Source: Candidatus Riflebacteria bacterium HGW-Riflebacteria-1 (GTDB lineage: Bacteria; Muiribacteriota; Ozemobacteria; Ozemobacterales; Ozemobacteraceae). From it: DNA of 64,000 nt. Each line of letters opens with the position of its first letter. The stretch's first letter is position 1. The stretch lies in the NCBI GenBank assembly GCA_002839445.1, contig PGYB01000012.1, positions 1 to 64,000 on the forward strand, written 5' to 3'. Both the position numbers and the translations under genes were made by a program. Under the pieces are notes generated by a model that saw only the letters and a program-made list of their open reading frames with translations, did not search any database and had not been told where the DNA came from. Positions 19,183-28,013 of the stretch are shown in pieces.

Positions 19183-19987
19183 GCGCGCCGCTGGTGATGC
19201 CTTCGATTATTTCTTTCTGAAACAGCCAGAAAATCGCGATAATCGGCAGTGAGCTGACCGAAGCACCGGCCATGAGAGCGCCCCAGTCAGTTGCATATGG
19301 ACCCTGCGCGAACATGGCAAGAGCCACCGGCAGAGTGCGCACCGAAGCAGTGTCGGTGAGAATAAGGGGAAACAGAAACGAGTTCCAGTTGATGATCGCG
19401 GTGTTGATGATCAGCACTGCGATGGCCGGGCGGCTGAGTGGCACGACAACATGGCGAAGAATAGCGATTTCGCTGGCACCATCGGCCCTGGCGGCATCTT
19501 CGAGATCGGGTGGTAACCCCTCAATATACTGTTTCATGAGAAAGAGATTGAATCCATCGACGCAGAACGGCAGTATCAGCGCCCATAGGGTGTCATGCAG
19601 ACCGAGTCGCACCATCAGGTCAAGCAGTGGAATCATCAACGTCTGCTTGGGTACCATAAGCGTTATCAGAACCATCCAGAACAGCGGTTTTCTGAACGGA
19701 AAGCGGTAACGCGCAAATGCATAGCCGACGGTTACTGAAAACACCACGTTCGCTGCCAGAACAATAGTCAGCACAAAAAAGCTGTTGTAGAGATAAGTTG
19801 GAAACCCGGCATTACCAAGCACCAGCCGGTAAAAATCGAGAGTAAACAGGCCATTGCCATCTGAAAGCCCGGGCTCATGCCGCATAAACGAGCGCAACAG
19901 CATGTAGAGCCACGGGTAAAGATAGCTCAGCGCCAGGGCAGCGAGCACCGCGAACAGGCCTCTTTGGCGAAAGCTGTTGTGTTTCAT
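19172..19987 (-). CDS. ABC sugar importer permease (MalG/UgpE type)
   Basis: A 271-residue inner-membrane permease with six predicted TM helices. The EAA loop, which docks the ATPase, reads EDAARADGASEIAILRHVVV. This is the carbohydrate uptake family 1 pattern. It is the last gene of the operon binding protein - permease - permease, overlapping the previous gene by four bases (ATGA type). No ATPase gene is present, so a shared MsmX-like ATPase elsewhere is likely. The substrate cannot be named from sequence. Confidence 0.93.
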   Translation of the reverse strand: MKHNSFRQRGLFAVLAALALSYLYPWLYMLLRSFMRHEPGLSDGNGLFTLDFYRLVLGNAGFPTYLYNSFFVLTIVLAANVVFSVTVGYAFARYRFPFRKPLFWMVLITLMVPKQTLMIPLLDLMVRLGLHDTLWALILPFCVDGFNLFLMKQYIEGLPPDLEDAARADGASEIAILRHVVVPLSRPAIAVLIINTAIINWNSFLFPLILTDTASVRTLPVALAMFAQGPYATDWGALMAGASVSSLPIIAIFWLFQKEIIEGITSGALKD

Positions 19988-20892
19988 CGGCGACTGCCCC
20001 CATCTCGGCCCCTACCCTGCAAAACGTACATCTGCAGCAGCGAAAATGCCATGATTATCGCCAGCAGCACATATGAAATCGCTGAGGCATAGCCCATCTC
20101 ATGGTATCTGAAAGCAGTTTCGTAAAGGTGATGCACCATGGTGTTGGTACTGCCGACTGGCCCGCCGCGCGTCAGGGTAAACACTTCAGGAAACACCTGC
20201 CAGCTGCGGATAGTGTTGACAACTAGAATAAATATTGTCATGTAATGTATCTGCGGCAGCGTGATATAGCGAAACTGCTGCCACTCATCAGCCCCATCGA
20301 CTTCTGCTGCCTCATAAAGCTGCCGAGGCACGGCCTTCAGCGCCGCCAGATAGAGAATCATATAATAACCGGTGTAAGCCCAGATGTTCATCAGCATGAT
20401 CGCCGGCATTGCCAGATTTTTTTCGATCAGCCAGGCCTGGCCGGGCAACCCGAAAATAGCCAGAAACCGGTTCAGAGCTCCTATCGGTGAATACATCGAT
20501 TTAAATATGGTCGCGGTAACTACGATCGATATTATCGAAGGCAGAAAGAAAATCGAACGAAAAATTCCGCTGCCACGGCTTACATTGTTGACCATCAGCG
20601 CCAATGCCAGGGCCAGCAATGTGGTAACCGGCGTCGTGCCGACAACAAAAATCAGGGTGTTGGCAAACGACTGCATGAAATCGCCGTCACCCAGCAGGCG
20701 CCAGTAGTTCTTAAAACCGGCAAAGCTGAACATTGCCGGGTGAAAAACATCGTAATCGCAGAAACTCAAAATCAGCGAAAACAACAGCGGGTAGAGCCAG
20801 AAGACGGCAAATGTAAGCAGCCATGGCGATAAAAAGAGCAAGACCTGCTGCGATTTTTCGATCGGCCCTATGCGACGCGATTTACCGATCAA
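19984..20892 (-). CDS. ABC sugar importer permease (MalF/UgpA type)
   Basis: A 302-residue permease with six TM helices and the EAA loop YEAAEVDGADEWQQFRYITLP. The open frame extends upstream to 21108, but that part lies inside the binding-protein gene and is Cys/Arg-rich nonsense. The TTG at 20892 is preferred. It overlaps the TGA of the preceding gene by four bases, has AAGG five bases upstream, and gives the family's normal length. It is translationally coupled on both sides. Confidence 0.9.
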   Translation of the reverse strand: MIGKSRRIGPIEKSQQVLLFLSPWLLTFAVFWLYPLLFSLILSFCDYDVFHPAMFSFAGFKNYWRLLGDGDFMQSFANTLIFVVGTTPVTTLLALALALMVNNVSRGSGIFRSIFFLPSIISIVVTATIFKSMYSPIGALNRFLAIFGLPGQAWLIEKNLAMPAIMLMNIWAYTGYYMILYLAALKAVPRQLYEAAEVDGADEWQQFRYITLPQIHYMTIFILVVNTIRSWQVFPEVFTLTRGGPVGSTNTMVHHLYETAFRYHEMGYASAISYVLLAIIMAFSLLQMYVLQGRGRDGGSRR

Positions 20893-22310
20893 CCAGCCTT
20901 TTTTTTTACCTCGTAAATGAGAAACATCAACAGAACCGCGTTTAACAGTGTGCCGACGCCGATCAGCGCGAGCAGCAAAATCTGGGTTGAACCGCCATTC
21001 TGAGATGTTGCAGCGGGCGCGGCTACTTCGGCAGACTTGCCAATGCCGGCAGTAACCGCGGATACCCCGATACTGCCACGAGCAGCGGTTCTGACAACAG
21101 ACTGCCACCTTGCAACGCGCTCATATTCGCGGTTGGCCTCGGCAAAAACAGCATCGGGCGCTTCGCCATACATGGCCTTTTCGACGGTGGTATTGATTAT
21201 CTTTTCAAGTTCGATCCAGAGGCGATGCACTGGCGGATGAATCGCCGTTTTCATCTGCTCGACAAACACGCCGAGGCGCGGATCGCGGCTGAACATTTCG
21301 TCACTGTAAGCATCTTTATGCGCGGGAAAGCTGACCAGAGCCTCGCGGGTAATTGGCAGCGTGTTCTCAACTGTCGTCAGATACCTGATGAATTTAGCTG
21401 CCGCATCTGGATCTTTGCAGGACTTGAACAGAACAAGAATTTCGCCGCCAAGAAAGGAGGTAGAAAAACCTTTATCTTTAGCTGGCTTAGGCATTAATGC
21501 CACGCCGAAATCCAGTTCTGGCGCGTCGATCGGGTAGCGCGCAAAGTTCCATGAACCAGAGATCGCCAGCCCGAGTTTTCCCCGCTTAAATGCCTCGTCG
21601 AGCAAATCTTGCTTTTCGCAGTAGCTGTACTCTTTGAGTTTGAGATAAAAATCGAGCGCTTCTCGGGTCTGCGGGCTGTCAAAAACAAACGCATCGTTCT
21701 CATCGAGAATCTGGCCGTGGTTTCCCCAGACAAAGGGCATGAACTTCTTGTAAAGAATGTGCCCTTCACCGGCGTTCATACCAAAGCCATACCGGCCTTT
21801 TTCGGGATTGTGAATCAGCTTTGCCGCTTCGAGCAGCTCTGCCCAGGTTGCGGGGCCGCGCTCAGGGTCGAGGCCGGCGGCTTTGAACAGAGCACGGTTG
21901 TAGAACATCACGCGGGTGCCGGCGAGCCAGGGCATGCCGTAGAGGCGGCCATTCATCGTGGCCGGTTCCCACATCAGGTAAGCTGGCTTGAGATCGCTGA
22001 ATTTGTCGGTAACATCGAGCAGAGCGCCTTCGGCCATGAACTTGCCCATCCAGGTCGAGCCAAGCTCGCAGATGTCGGGCGCGCGGCCGTTGGCCATGGC
22101 AACAACGATCTTGTCGAGGCCGTTACCCCAGTTAACCTGCTCGTTGCGGATCTTTACGCCTGGATTATCTTTTTCAAACTGCTCGATAACCGGCAGTATG
22201 AATTTGGGGTCCCAGAAATTCCAGAAAACGAGCTCAACGTCGGCGCCGAGAAGCGCCGCCGGCAAAAGCATGATCAGCAACAGCACTGATTTTATCGCGG
22301 TTTTGTGCAT
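20889..22310 (-). CDS. Extracellular sugar-binding protein with C-terminal membrane anchor
   Basis: A 473-residue family 1 solute-binding protein. The signal peptide (MHKTAIKSVLLLIMLLPAAL) is followed by the bilobed domain (VELVFWNFWDPKF..., VAMANGRAPDICELG, MPWLAGTRVMFYN, LGLAISGSWNF, FLGGEILVLFKSC). Unusually, after a Ala/Gly/Ser-rich linker (~420-445) there is a TM helix (~446-468, ILLLALIGVGTLLNAVLLMF) ending in basic EVKKKAG. It would therefore be held in the inner membrane by its C-terminus, facing the periplasm. It heads the three-gene importer operon. Confidence 0.9.
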   Translation of the reverse strand: MHKTAIKSVLLLIMLLPAALLGADVELVFWNFWDPKFILPVIEQFEKDNPGVKIRNEQVNWGNGLDKIVVAMANGRAPDICELGSTWMGKFMAEGALLDVTDKFSDLKPAYLMWEPATMNGRLYGMPWLAGTRVMFYNRALFKAAGLDPERGPATWAELLEAAKLIHNPEKGRYGFGMNAGEGHILYKKFMPFVWGNHGQILDENDAFVFDSPQTREALDFYLKLKEYSYCEKQDLLDEAFKRGKLGLAISGSWNFARYPIDAPELDFGVALMPKPAKDKGFSTSFLGGEILVLFKSCKDPDAAAKFIRYLTTVENTLPITREALVSFPAHKDAYSDEMFSRDPRLGVFVEQMKTAIHPPVHRLWIELEKIINTTVEKAMYGEAPDAVFAEANREYERVARWQSVVRTAARGSIGVSAVTAGIGKSAEVAAPAATSQNGGSTQILLLALIGVGTLLNAVLLMFLIYEVKKKAG

Positions 22311-22723
22311 GGGTTCTTTTTATCAGATACCACCCGGCAAAGCAAGCACAAAATACAATGGTATCGCCACGTCGAGCTCTCGGCGGGATTATGCCGAACT
22401 GCTCAGCGGCCCAACGCTCCAGCGACTCGCCTCATCGATTTCTCGATTGCTGGAGCCTTTGAGTCTCTATGTGCCCGGCTCACAAGCTTGCGCTTATGAG
22501 ACCGGGCGATCTCTATCCTGAGCCGCCCGGCATAAAAGCCTCGTGCTTAAAATGCCCGCCTACGCCCTTTGTGGGATAACTTACCCGGGTATTTAAGTCT
22601 GCTTTATTTATGCAGTTATCAATAAGTGGAGTAAAGTTGGATGGCAAACAGCTGAAAAACCGTGTAGAATGTGCGATGTAATAAAAGTCATGCGAAAATC
22701 TTACAGACAGGCAAAGGAAACCG
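22311..22723. other. Structured intergenic region between divergent genes
   Basis: No convincing ORF is present in 413 bases. Stem-loops that can be read include GCTCCAGC/GCTGGAGC (22416-22423 with 22449-22456), enclosing a smaller ATCGA/TCGAT hairpin, and GCCCGG/CCGGGC (22473-22478 with 22502-22507) whose stem continues with CTCA/TGAG. The run of hairpins may be a small RNA or a decayed repeat. Promoters for both flanking genes should also lie here. Confidence 0.4.
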
Positions 22724-23053
22724 ATGTCGAACAAAAAAACTGTTGCAGATAAAGACGCAGACAAGCAGTTGAAGGACCCGCTGCACGGAGTAACTCTGGC
22801 GAAAATCTTAACCGTTCTTCGCGAGCATTACAGCTGGAAGGAGCTTAATCGCAAAGTTGAGCTTAACTGCTTCTTCAGCCATCCAAGTATCAAATCGAGT
22901 CTGACTTTTTTGCGCAAACATGAATGGGCCAGAAAAAAAGTCGAAGCGCTCTATCTCGAGCTGATTGCCAGCCTGCCAGCTGCTGGCGCAGACCATGACG
23001 CAGACCTTAACGCCGACGAATCAGAAAAGGCACCAGACACCAACAACACGTAA
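22724..23053 (+). CDS. VF530 family (DUF2132) DNA-binding-like protein
   Basis: A 109-residue protein. Residues ~15-80 match the small VF530 family (COG4628): DPLHGVTLAKILTVL, HYSWKELNRKV, and HPSIKSSLTFLRKHEWARKKVEALYL. Family structures have been read as DNA-binding, but the biological role is not settled. The ends are charged and low in complexity: an N-terminal Lys/Asp-rich lead and an acidic, Asp/Ala-rich tail. It sits 17 bases before the esterase gene on the same strand, so they may share a transcript. Confidence 0.85.
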   Translation: MSNKKTVADKDADKQLKDPLHGVTLAKILTVLREHYSWKELNRKVELNCFFSHPSIKSSLTFLRKHEWARKKVEALYLELIASLPAAGADHDADLNADESEKAPDTNNT

Positions 23054-23070
23054 TCACAGCAGGAGTTTCC

Positions 23071-24150
23071 ATGTTAGAAATTCAAGTTAATGTCAGAATT
23101 GAAGGCGAAGCCAGTGCAGATGGTCCGTTTTTTATCTCGGGCAATCTACCTCAACTCGGCAATTGGAATGCCAGAAAAGTCCGTCTGCAGCAAGCAGACG
23201 GGGATCTTTACACATTTAACTTCGCAGTAGAAGCCGGTACCCTTGTGGAATTTAAAATCACCCGTGGATCGTGGCTGCGACAGGGTGTTTATGGCGAGCC
23301 ATTTGAAGGCTTTCCGCCATCGAATATTGCGTTCATAGCCGAGGAATCAGAAACCATCGATCTCTCGGTCATTAACTGGTATAACCAGGTTCCGGATCGT
23401 TTTGACCCGGTCATTGGCAATCTGGTTATTCATCGCGGTTTCAGAAGCAAGTGGCTGCGCTTCTCAAGGCGCCTTTTCGTCTGGTTGCCGCCGTCATATG
23501 GCGATACCACAAAACGGTTTCCGGTTTTATACATGCATGACGGGCAGAACCTGTTTGACTCGAAAACTTCATTTTCAATTCACGACTGGAAAGTAGATGA
23601 GGTTGCCACGAGATTGATCAAACAAAAAAAGATCAACGAGTTTATCGTCGTCGGCATTGGCAATTCGCGCGACAGAGATGAGGAATACGACTGGTTCCGC
23701 CCACTGGGAAAAGCCTACGCCAAGTTTATGATCTCAGAATTGAAGCCTTTCATCGACCGAAAGTATCGAACGCTCTCTGATGCTGCCAACACGGCGATCA
23801 TGGGCTCTTCATCGGGGGGAATGATTTCATTTCAGCTGGCGTGGAATTACCCGCACATTTTTTCGATGGCGGGTTGCCTTTCACCAGCCTTTTTCGTCAG
23901 CAAATCAAAACTGTATAAGGTTATCAAGTCTGATCCCAAACCTTTGAAGCCGGTAAAATTTTATCTCGATGCCGGTGAATATGAGCCTGAGTTTGCCGAA
24001 GCGGCCGATAAAATGAAGGCGCACCTGCTGAAATTCGGCTATCGCGAAGGTCGTGATCTGCAGACCCAGCTTGGCAAAAAACAAAATCATTCAGAAGAAG
24101 CCTGGGCCCGGCGAATTCACATACCACTAAAGTTTTTCTTCGCCAGATAA
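23071..24150 (+). CDS. CBM20 plus alpha/beta-hydrolase esterase (enterochelin-esterase type)
   Basis: A 359-residue protein. Residues ~1-100 look like a CBM20 starch-binding domain (VNVRIEGEASADGPFFISGNLPQLGNW). Residues ~115-355 are a Fes-type esterase: RFPVLYMHDGQNLF, nucleophile Ser in MGSSSGGMISF, acidic residue probably in YLDAGEYEPEF, and His in KQNHSEEAWARR. There is no signal peptide, so it is probably cytoplasmic. The carbohydrate-binding domain suggests a sugar-ester substrate, which fits the GH13 enzymes and sugar transporter in the window, but the substrate is unknown. AGGAG lies 8 bases before the ATG. Confidence 0.85.
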   Translation: MLEIQVNVRIEGEASADGPFFISGNLPQLGNWNARKVRLQQADGDLYTFNFAVEAGTLVEFKITRGSWLRQGVYGEPFEGFPPSNIAFIAEESETIDLSVINWYNQVPDRFDPVIGNLVIHRGFRSKWLRFSRRLFVWLPPSYGDTTKRFPVLYMHDGQNLFDSKTSFSIHDWKVDEVATRLIKQKKINEFIVVGIGNSRDRDEEYDWFRPLGKAYAKFMISELKPFIDRKYRTLSDAANTAIMGSSSGGMISFQLAWNYPHIFSMAGCLSPAFFVSKSKLYKVIKSDPKPLKPVKFYLDAGEYEPEFAEAADKMKAHLLKFGYREGRDLQTQLGKKQNHSEEAWARRIHIPLKFFFAR

Positions 24151-24242
24151 CCAGACCCACCAGTTCGAAACAATACCATTCACAATAAAGTCGTTCACGA
24201 CCAGAAACCATCAACAGAGTCGCTTTTGGAATAGCCAGCGAC

Positions 24243-24314
24243 ACGATTACGATTACGACGCGCAGGATGCGCTAGTGCCAGGGCGCCTGAGGATACAAAG
24301 CGCCCAGGTGCGAG
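24243..24314 (-). repeat. 72-bp dispersed repeat, copy 2 (inverted)
   Basis: An exact inverted copy of 107-178, beginning with ACGATTACGATTACG. On its left, about 24185-24210, the sequence around ATTCACAATAAAGTCGTTCAC resembles the flank of the degenerate element near 54980, suggesting the full element is longer than 72 bp. Confidence 0.85.
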
Positions 24315-24316
24315 CA

Positions 24317-24376
24317 CGAAAAAACAAATAGCAAAACAACGCCGCCAGATCAGTCATTTCTGATCTGGCGGCGTTG
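24317..24376 (-). terminator. Strong Rho-independent terminator
   Basis: A 17-bp perfect stem (24337-24353 with 24360-24376) has a 6-base loop. Read on the minus strand it is followed by TTTTGCTATTTGTTTTTT. It lies 33 bases after the stop of the EF-hand membrane protein gene and ends the LysM-SGNH/EF-hand operon. Confidence 0.9.
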
Positions 24377-24409
24377 CGGATCAAGACGTTATATAGCGAT
24401 GTTAACCGC

Positions 24410-26776
24410 TTAATTTGTGCCGGGAGCGGGTGCTGCGGGTTCGGCCGGGGCTACTGGAACTGGCGAAGGGGCAGGAACAGGGACTGCCGGAGCAGGCGCG
24501 GCCTTGCCGTCTTTATCGGCTTCGATAGCTTTCTTTGCGGCTTTATCAGCCTTCTTGTCTGGTGCGTCGATCGGGCAACAGGTTACGCGCTTGAGGAAAT
24601 TTTTGATACGATTGCGGTAAGCAGGCCGGGCAACGATTCCGATCAGAAGAAGCGCGATGATAGCAAGAATCAGATACTGGCGCCAATTCGACTTCTTCTC
24701 GGCGAACGGGTCGTCGAGCGAGCGTATCGAACCACCGGGCAATTCTGCCATGCGGGTAAGAGTTTTACCAAAAGACATGTTGATCTGGGCACGGGTATTA
24801 ACCGCCCAGCCACTGGCGTCGAGAATCGCGCCAAGATTGCGTTGGCGAAGGCGCATCGCGGCCAGAATCATCGAAGGCCCTGATATGACCAGCAAAATAC
24901 CGATTATGGCGAGCGGCATCTGCCACCAGGTCAGGCTCATAAAGCCGGCAACGACCGAGGCCAGCGCAGAGCCGATGGCAGCAAGAGCGAGGCCTATGGC
25001 CGCGAAAATGCCGGCAAATTTGCCGACATCAAAAGGCGCTGGAGGTGGAGCACTGCCAGCTGCCGGCGCAGTTTCAATTCTGGCACTGGCCTCTGTCACT
25101 CCTGTTGTCAGCGAGTCAGATACCGACTTATCCTTGGCAGCCGCAAACTTTTCAATCTGCTCGTTAACAAAACGCCCAAGCCGCTTGTATGGCGACCAGA
25201 AAGCCTGCCTGACGCTTATCGGGTGGTCAATGATCTTAACGATCGTGGCATCCCAATAATTGCCCTTGCGATCGACGAACAGACCGTTGCGGCCGGGCAT
25301 CAGCTGATCTGAATCGCCCTCGGTAAAAGCTGCAGCAATGGTCATCTTCTCGTTCGAAGCCTGCCTTACGCAGTCGCAATATACCAGGTAAGTAAAGCAA
25401 GAGTTAGCCATGGCACTGTGTTTGCCGATATCATCGACCTTGACACAGAGCACGCAGCTGCGGCTGTCCATGTATAGAGTGCCCATCTGAAAAACCGCGC
25501 GTTTTTTAACGCTGTAAAAGTCCTTGAGAACAACAAAGTTGTTAAGAAGCGTGTGCAGGTATCGGTAATAGCGCACAAGTTTCTCGACGCTTTCGATGGC
25601 TTTGAATTGAGGCTCAAGAGCAAGGTCACGCGCAATCAGGCCGCGAAGTTTCGTGCCGAAATCGGACGAAATTATTTCCTGCAGACGGGCTTCGCCAAGC
25701 TTTTCTACTTCAGAGCCGGCCTTGCGGGCCAGCCAGGCCTCGTATGGCGCAAACTTTGCTTTAATTGTGCTCCAGTCTTTTTCACTGAGTCGTTTCAGGT
25801 CACCCACAAGCTTTGCCACGACCTGACTGTTAAAATCGAGCATCTCGCTGTTCCAGGCGGGGTTGGTGCGCTCTGTCAGCGGCAGGCTGTCATCTGTGCT
25901 CACCATCGCCAGGGGGAAGTCACGCAGTTCAGGAGCACTTTTCGCCAGATTAAGCTTGAGAAGTGTCAGATACTCTTTATCAAGAAGCTGGCCGGTTTCG
26001 GCAAAGTTCGCGTCAAAAGCGAACAGCTGGCAGCGCGTAAAGTAGTCATCTATTTTTGCTTTAACCGCGGCAAAACACTTTGCCTGCGCATGAGTTTCTT
26101 CGCCATTGAAAAGAATCGTAGCAGCATTGTCGCGCGCCTGCTTCTGCCAGTCAATATAGCTGGCGGCGGCAGCCAGAAACTTGTCGAGCAAAGCCTCAGA
26201 AACGCCAGGTTTGCCGCTGCGGTCTTCAACTGTGCCAACGCAAGCCGCGATATCCTTGACCAACGCCATTACCGCCGCGTCATCCGACACGTTTTCAGTT
26301 ACTACTCCGTCACCATTAAACGGCGTGCCGGCAAATATTTTCTGCGTGTCAGCGAGATCTTCGACAGTTATTGAGTCGGCATCTTTCTTGCCGAGATTGC
26401 TCAAGATATGGCTGGCAGAACTCAGCAGGCCAGCGCCTTCCGGGTTTGCTTCGTTAATGGCGGCCAATGGCAACGCTGCTTCACCTTTCAACAGGTCAGC
26501 AGGCTTTTTGAGCAAGGCACAAATCCACTTGAGACCGCCAATTACCTCAGCGATCTTGATGCGCTTATCTTTGTCGACATCGAGAAACTCCAAGGTCCGC
26601 GCATCAAATTCAATATTCGTGATCGGACAACTGAGAACTGCCCAGAGTTTTGGGTCGAGCTGATCAAGTGCCAGCAGGTCTTCTGTTGTTTCAATGCTGA
26701 CCTGGTCGAGTCCGCCGTAACGGAAAAACTTCCAGTGGTGATTTTTAGAAGTAGTTGACTGGTCTGGCACATTCAT
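24410..26776 (-). CDS. EF-hand-containing membrane protein, function unknown
   Basis: About 788 residues. A canonical 12-residue EF-hand loop (DVDKDKRIKIAE, ~66-77) is visible. A second partial loop (NGDGVVTEN) follows later, suggesting Ca2+ binding. The long middle is helical and soluble. Two TM helices (~610-665) follow a Pro/Ala linker and one more lies at ~720-745 (YLILAIIALLLIGIVA). The tail is Lys/Asp then Ala/Pro-rich (APAPAVPVPAPSPVPVAPAE). No family is recognised. The open frame extends to 26932 inside the previous gene, so the start is placed at ATG 26776. GTG 26770 is an alternative because AGGAG abuts the ATG but is six bases from the GTG. It follows the SGNH gene by 16 bases as one operon. 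Confidence 0.65.
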   Translation of the reverse strand: MNVPDQSTTSKNHHWKFFRYGGLDQVSIETTEDLLALDQLDPKLWAVLSCPITNIEFDARTLEFLDVDKDKRIKIAEVIGGLKWICALLKKPADLLKGEAALPLAAINEANPEGAGLLSSASHILSNLGKKDADSITVEDLADTQKIFAGTPFNGDGVVTENVSDDAAVMALVKDIAACVGTVEDRSGKPGVSEALLDKFLAAAASYIDWQKQARDNAATILFNGEETHAQAKCFAAVKAKIDDYFTRCQLFAFDANFAETGQLLDKEYLTLLKLNLAKSAPELRDFPLAMVSTDDSLPLTERTNPAWNSEMLDFNSQVVAKLVGDLKRLSEKDWSTIKAKFAPYEAWLARKAGSEVEKLGEARLQEIISSDFGTKLRGLIARDLALEPQFKAIESVEKLVRYYRYLHTLLNNFVVLKDFYSVKKRAVFQMGTLYMDSRSCVLCVKVDDIGKHSAMANSCFTYLVYCDCVRQASNEKMTIAAAFTEGDSDQLMPGRNGLFVDRKGNYWDATIVKIIDHPISVRQAFWSPYKRLGRFVNEQIEKFAAAKDKSVSDSLTTGVTEASARIETAPAAGSAPPPAPFDVGKFAGIFAAIGLALAAIGSALASVVAGFMSLTWWQMPLAIIGILLVISGPSMILAAMRLRQRNLGAILDASGWAVNTRAQINMSFGKTLTRMAELPGGSIRSLDDPFAEKKSNWRQYLILAIIALLLIGIVARPAYRNRIKNFLKRVTCCPIDAPDKKADKAAKKAIEADKDGKAAPAPAVPVPAPSPVPVAPAEPAAPAPGTN

Positions 26777-26792
26777 CTCCTGTGTTAAACGC

Positions 26793-28013
26793 TCATTTTC
26801 CCTGGATAGTGTTATAGACTGATTTCGCCCATTCTCTGGCAATTCTGGAACCTTCGGTGCCGCTGTAATGAACACCGTCGCCGCCGGTGGCTGGGTATTC
26901 AGTATATGGTCGGGAATCAATAAAAGTTGCACCGTATTCTGAAACGGCCGACTTCAAGGCCAGATACAGCCTGGTCTGCGCCGCGGTTGACTTCTTGTCT
27001 TCGCGCCCGTCAGGCGGTCCGACCCAGACGAGTTGTGTATTATTCTCTCTGGCGACCTGACAGATGCTTCTGACCTGGTTGATGATCGCTGCATCACTGC
27101 CACCAATAAGGTTGGCGCCAAGCGAAACCACCAGAACATCAGGTTTCTTTTCTTTGATCAGGGTTTTCAAATTTGGCGTGGCACGCGGAGTGCGCCAATC
27201 AGCAGGCTGGTCGACCCTGCCATTCTCATCTTTGGCATAGTAGCCGCTTTTACCGACAGTGCCATTAAACCACCACGAAGGCGACGAACCGGAAACACCT
27301 ATGGTATTTACGGTAGCGCCGGTTTCGCGCATCATTTCGTCGATCGCTTTGCCGTAGGTTCCGCAGGCATGCGAATCGCCGATGTGCAGCACCGTGCTGT
27401 TGCTTTTGATTATCGGCACGCCGGCAGGAACAGCTCGACTGGTCAGCGAACCGTCCGGAGCCGCTGCAACGCCAGCCGTTGTGCCAACAGAAGTACCCGC
27501 GTTGTTAGCGGTAGACGATCTGGCAGAAGTGCTTGTTGCCGGCGCAAAAGAGGCTGTATTGGCAGTTCTCGCTGATGACAAGCTTATCGGTTTTGTCGAC
27601 GCCGGCGCGTTGTTGCTGGTTTTTGCGGCTGAAGGCGGTGCCATTCTGAGTTTCCATCCTATGTGAATCAGGTCTGGGTTTTTAAGTAATGAAGGGTAGC
27701 GGTCCTGGTTCCAGGCTACCAGTTCAGGCCAGCGTGAAGCGCTGCCGAGATGCTTTCTGGCCAGGGCGCTGAGATAGTCACCCTTGACAACAGTCACGTC
27801 TGAAGTCGAAGTCGTCGAGTCGTCGCCAGACATTGCCAGCAGCTGATCGAGTTCGCTCGAAACCACCTGTAACTCGCCTATAATCTGCTTCAGGTCTGCG
27901 CTGTTAAGCTGGCGGGCCTGACTGGTTGTTTGACCAGCCGCGAGCACTGGCATTGACGCCAGCAACGACATCAGCAGAAGTCTTTTAACCGACACGCAAC
28001 GCAATATTTTCAT
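26793..28013 (-). CDS. LysM-domain SGNH/GDSL hydrolase, exported
   Basis: A 406-residue protein. A signal peptide (~1-26, LLLMSLLASMPVLAAG) is followed by a LysM peptidoglycan-binding domain (~72-122, VVKGDYLSALARKHLG...IGWKLRMA). A Ser/Thr/Ala-rich linker (~125-200) leads to an SGNH hydrolase domain (~205-400). Block I is VLHIGDSHACG with the nucleophile Ser, the Gly/Asn blocks are SGSSPSWW and VVSLGANLIGG, and the catalytic Asp-His is DGVHYSG. It is likely a periplasmic or cell-wall esterase, for example acting on acetylated glycan; the substrate is not shown. It is transcribed divergently from fusA. Confidence 0.85.
   Translation of the reverse strand: MKILRCVSVKRLLLMSLLASMPVLAAGQTTSQARQLNSADLKQIIGELQVVSSELDQLLAMSGDDSTTSTSDVTVVKGDYLSALARKHLGSASRWPELVAWNQDRYPSLLKNPDLIHIGWKLRMAPPSAAKTSNNAPASTKPISLSSARTANTASFAPATSTSARSSTANNAGTSVGTTAGVAAAPDGSLTSRAVPAGVPIIKSNSTVLHIGDSHACGTYGKAIDEMMRETGATVNTIGVSGSSPSWWFNGTVGKSGYYAKDENGRVDQPADWRTPRATPNLKTLIKEKKPDVLVVSLGANLIGGSDAAIINQVRSICQVARENNTQLVWVGPPDGREDKKSTAAQTRLYLALKSAVSEYGATFIDSRPYTEYPATGGDGVHYSGTEGSRIAREWAKSVYNTIQGK

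Noticed and set aside
20893..21108. N-terminal extension of the MalF-type permease frame
   Set aside because: It lies within the binding-protein gene, is Cys/Arg-rich and unlike any permease. The TTG at 20892 overlapping the previous stop explains the start.
22406..22645. GCCCAAC and GTTGGAT as ends of an integron attC site
   Set aside because: They are too far apart (about 230 bases), not mutually complementary, and no integrase or cassette-like series of genes is present.
24410..24640. Low-complexity Ala/Pro frames on the plus strand
   Set aside because: They are antisense shadows of the Ala/Pro-rich tail of the EF-hand membrane protein.
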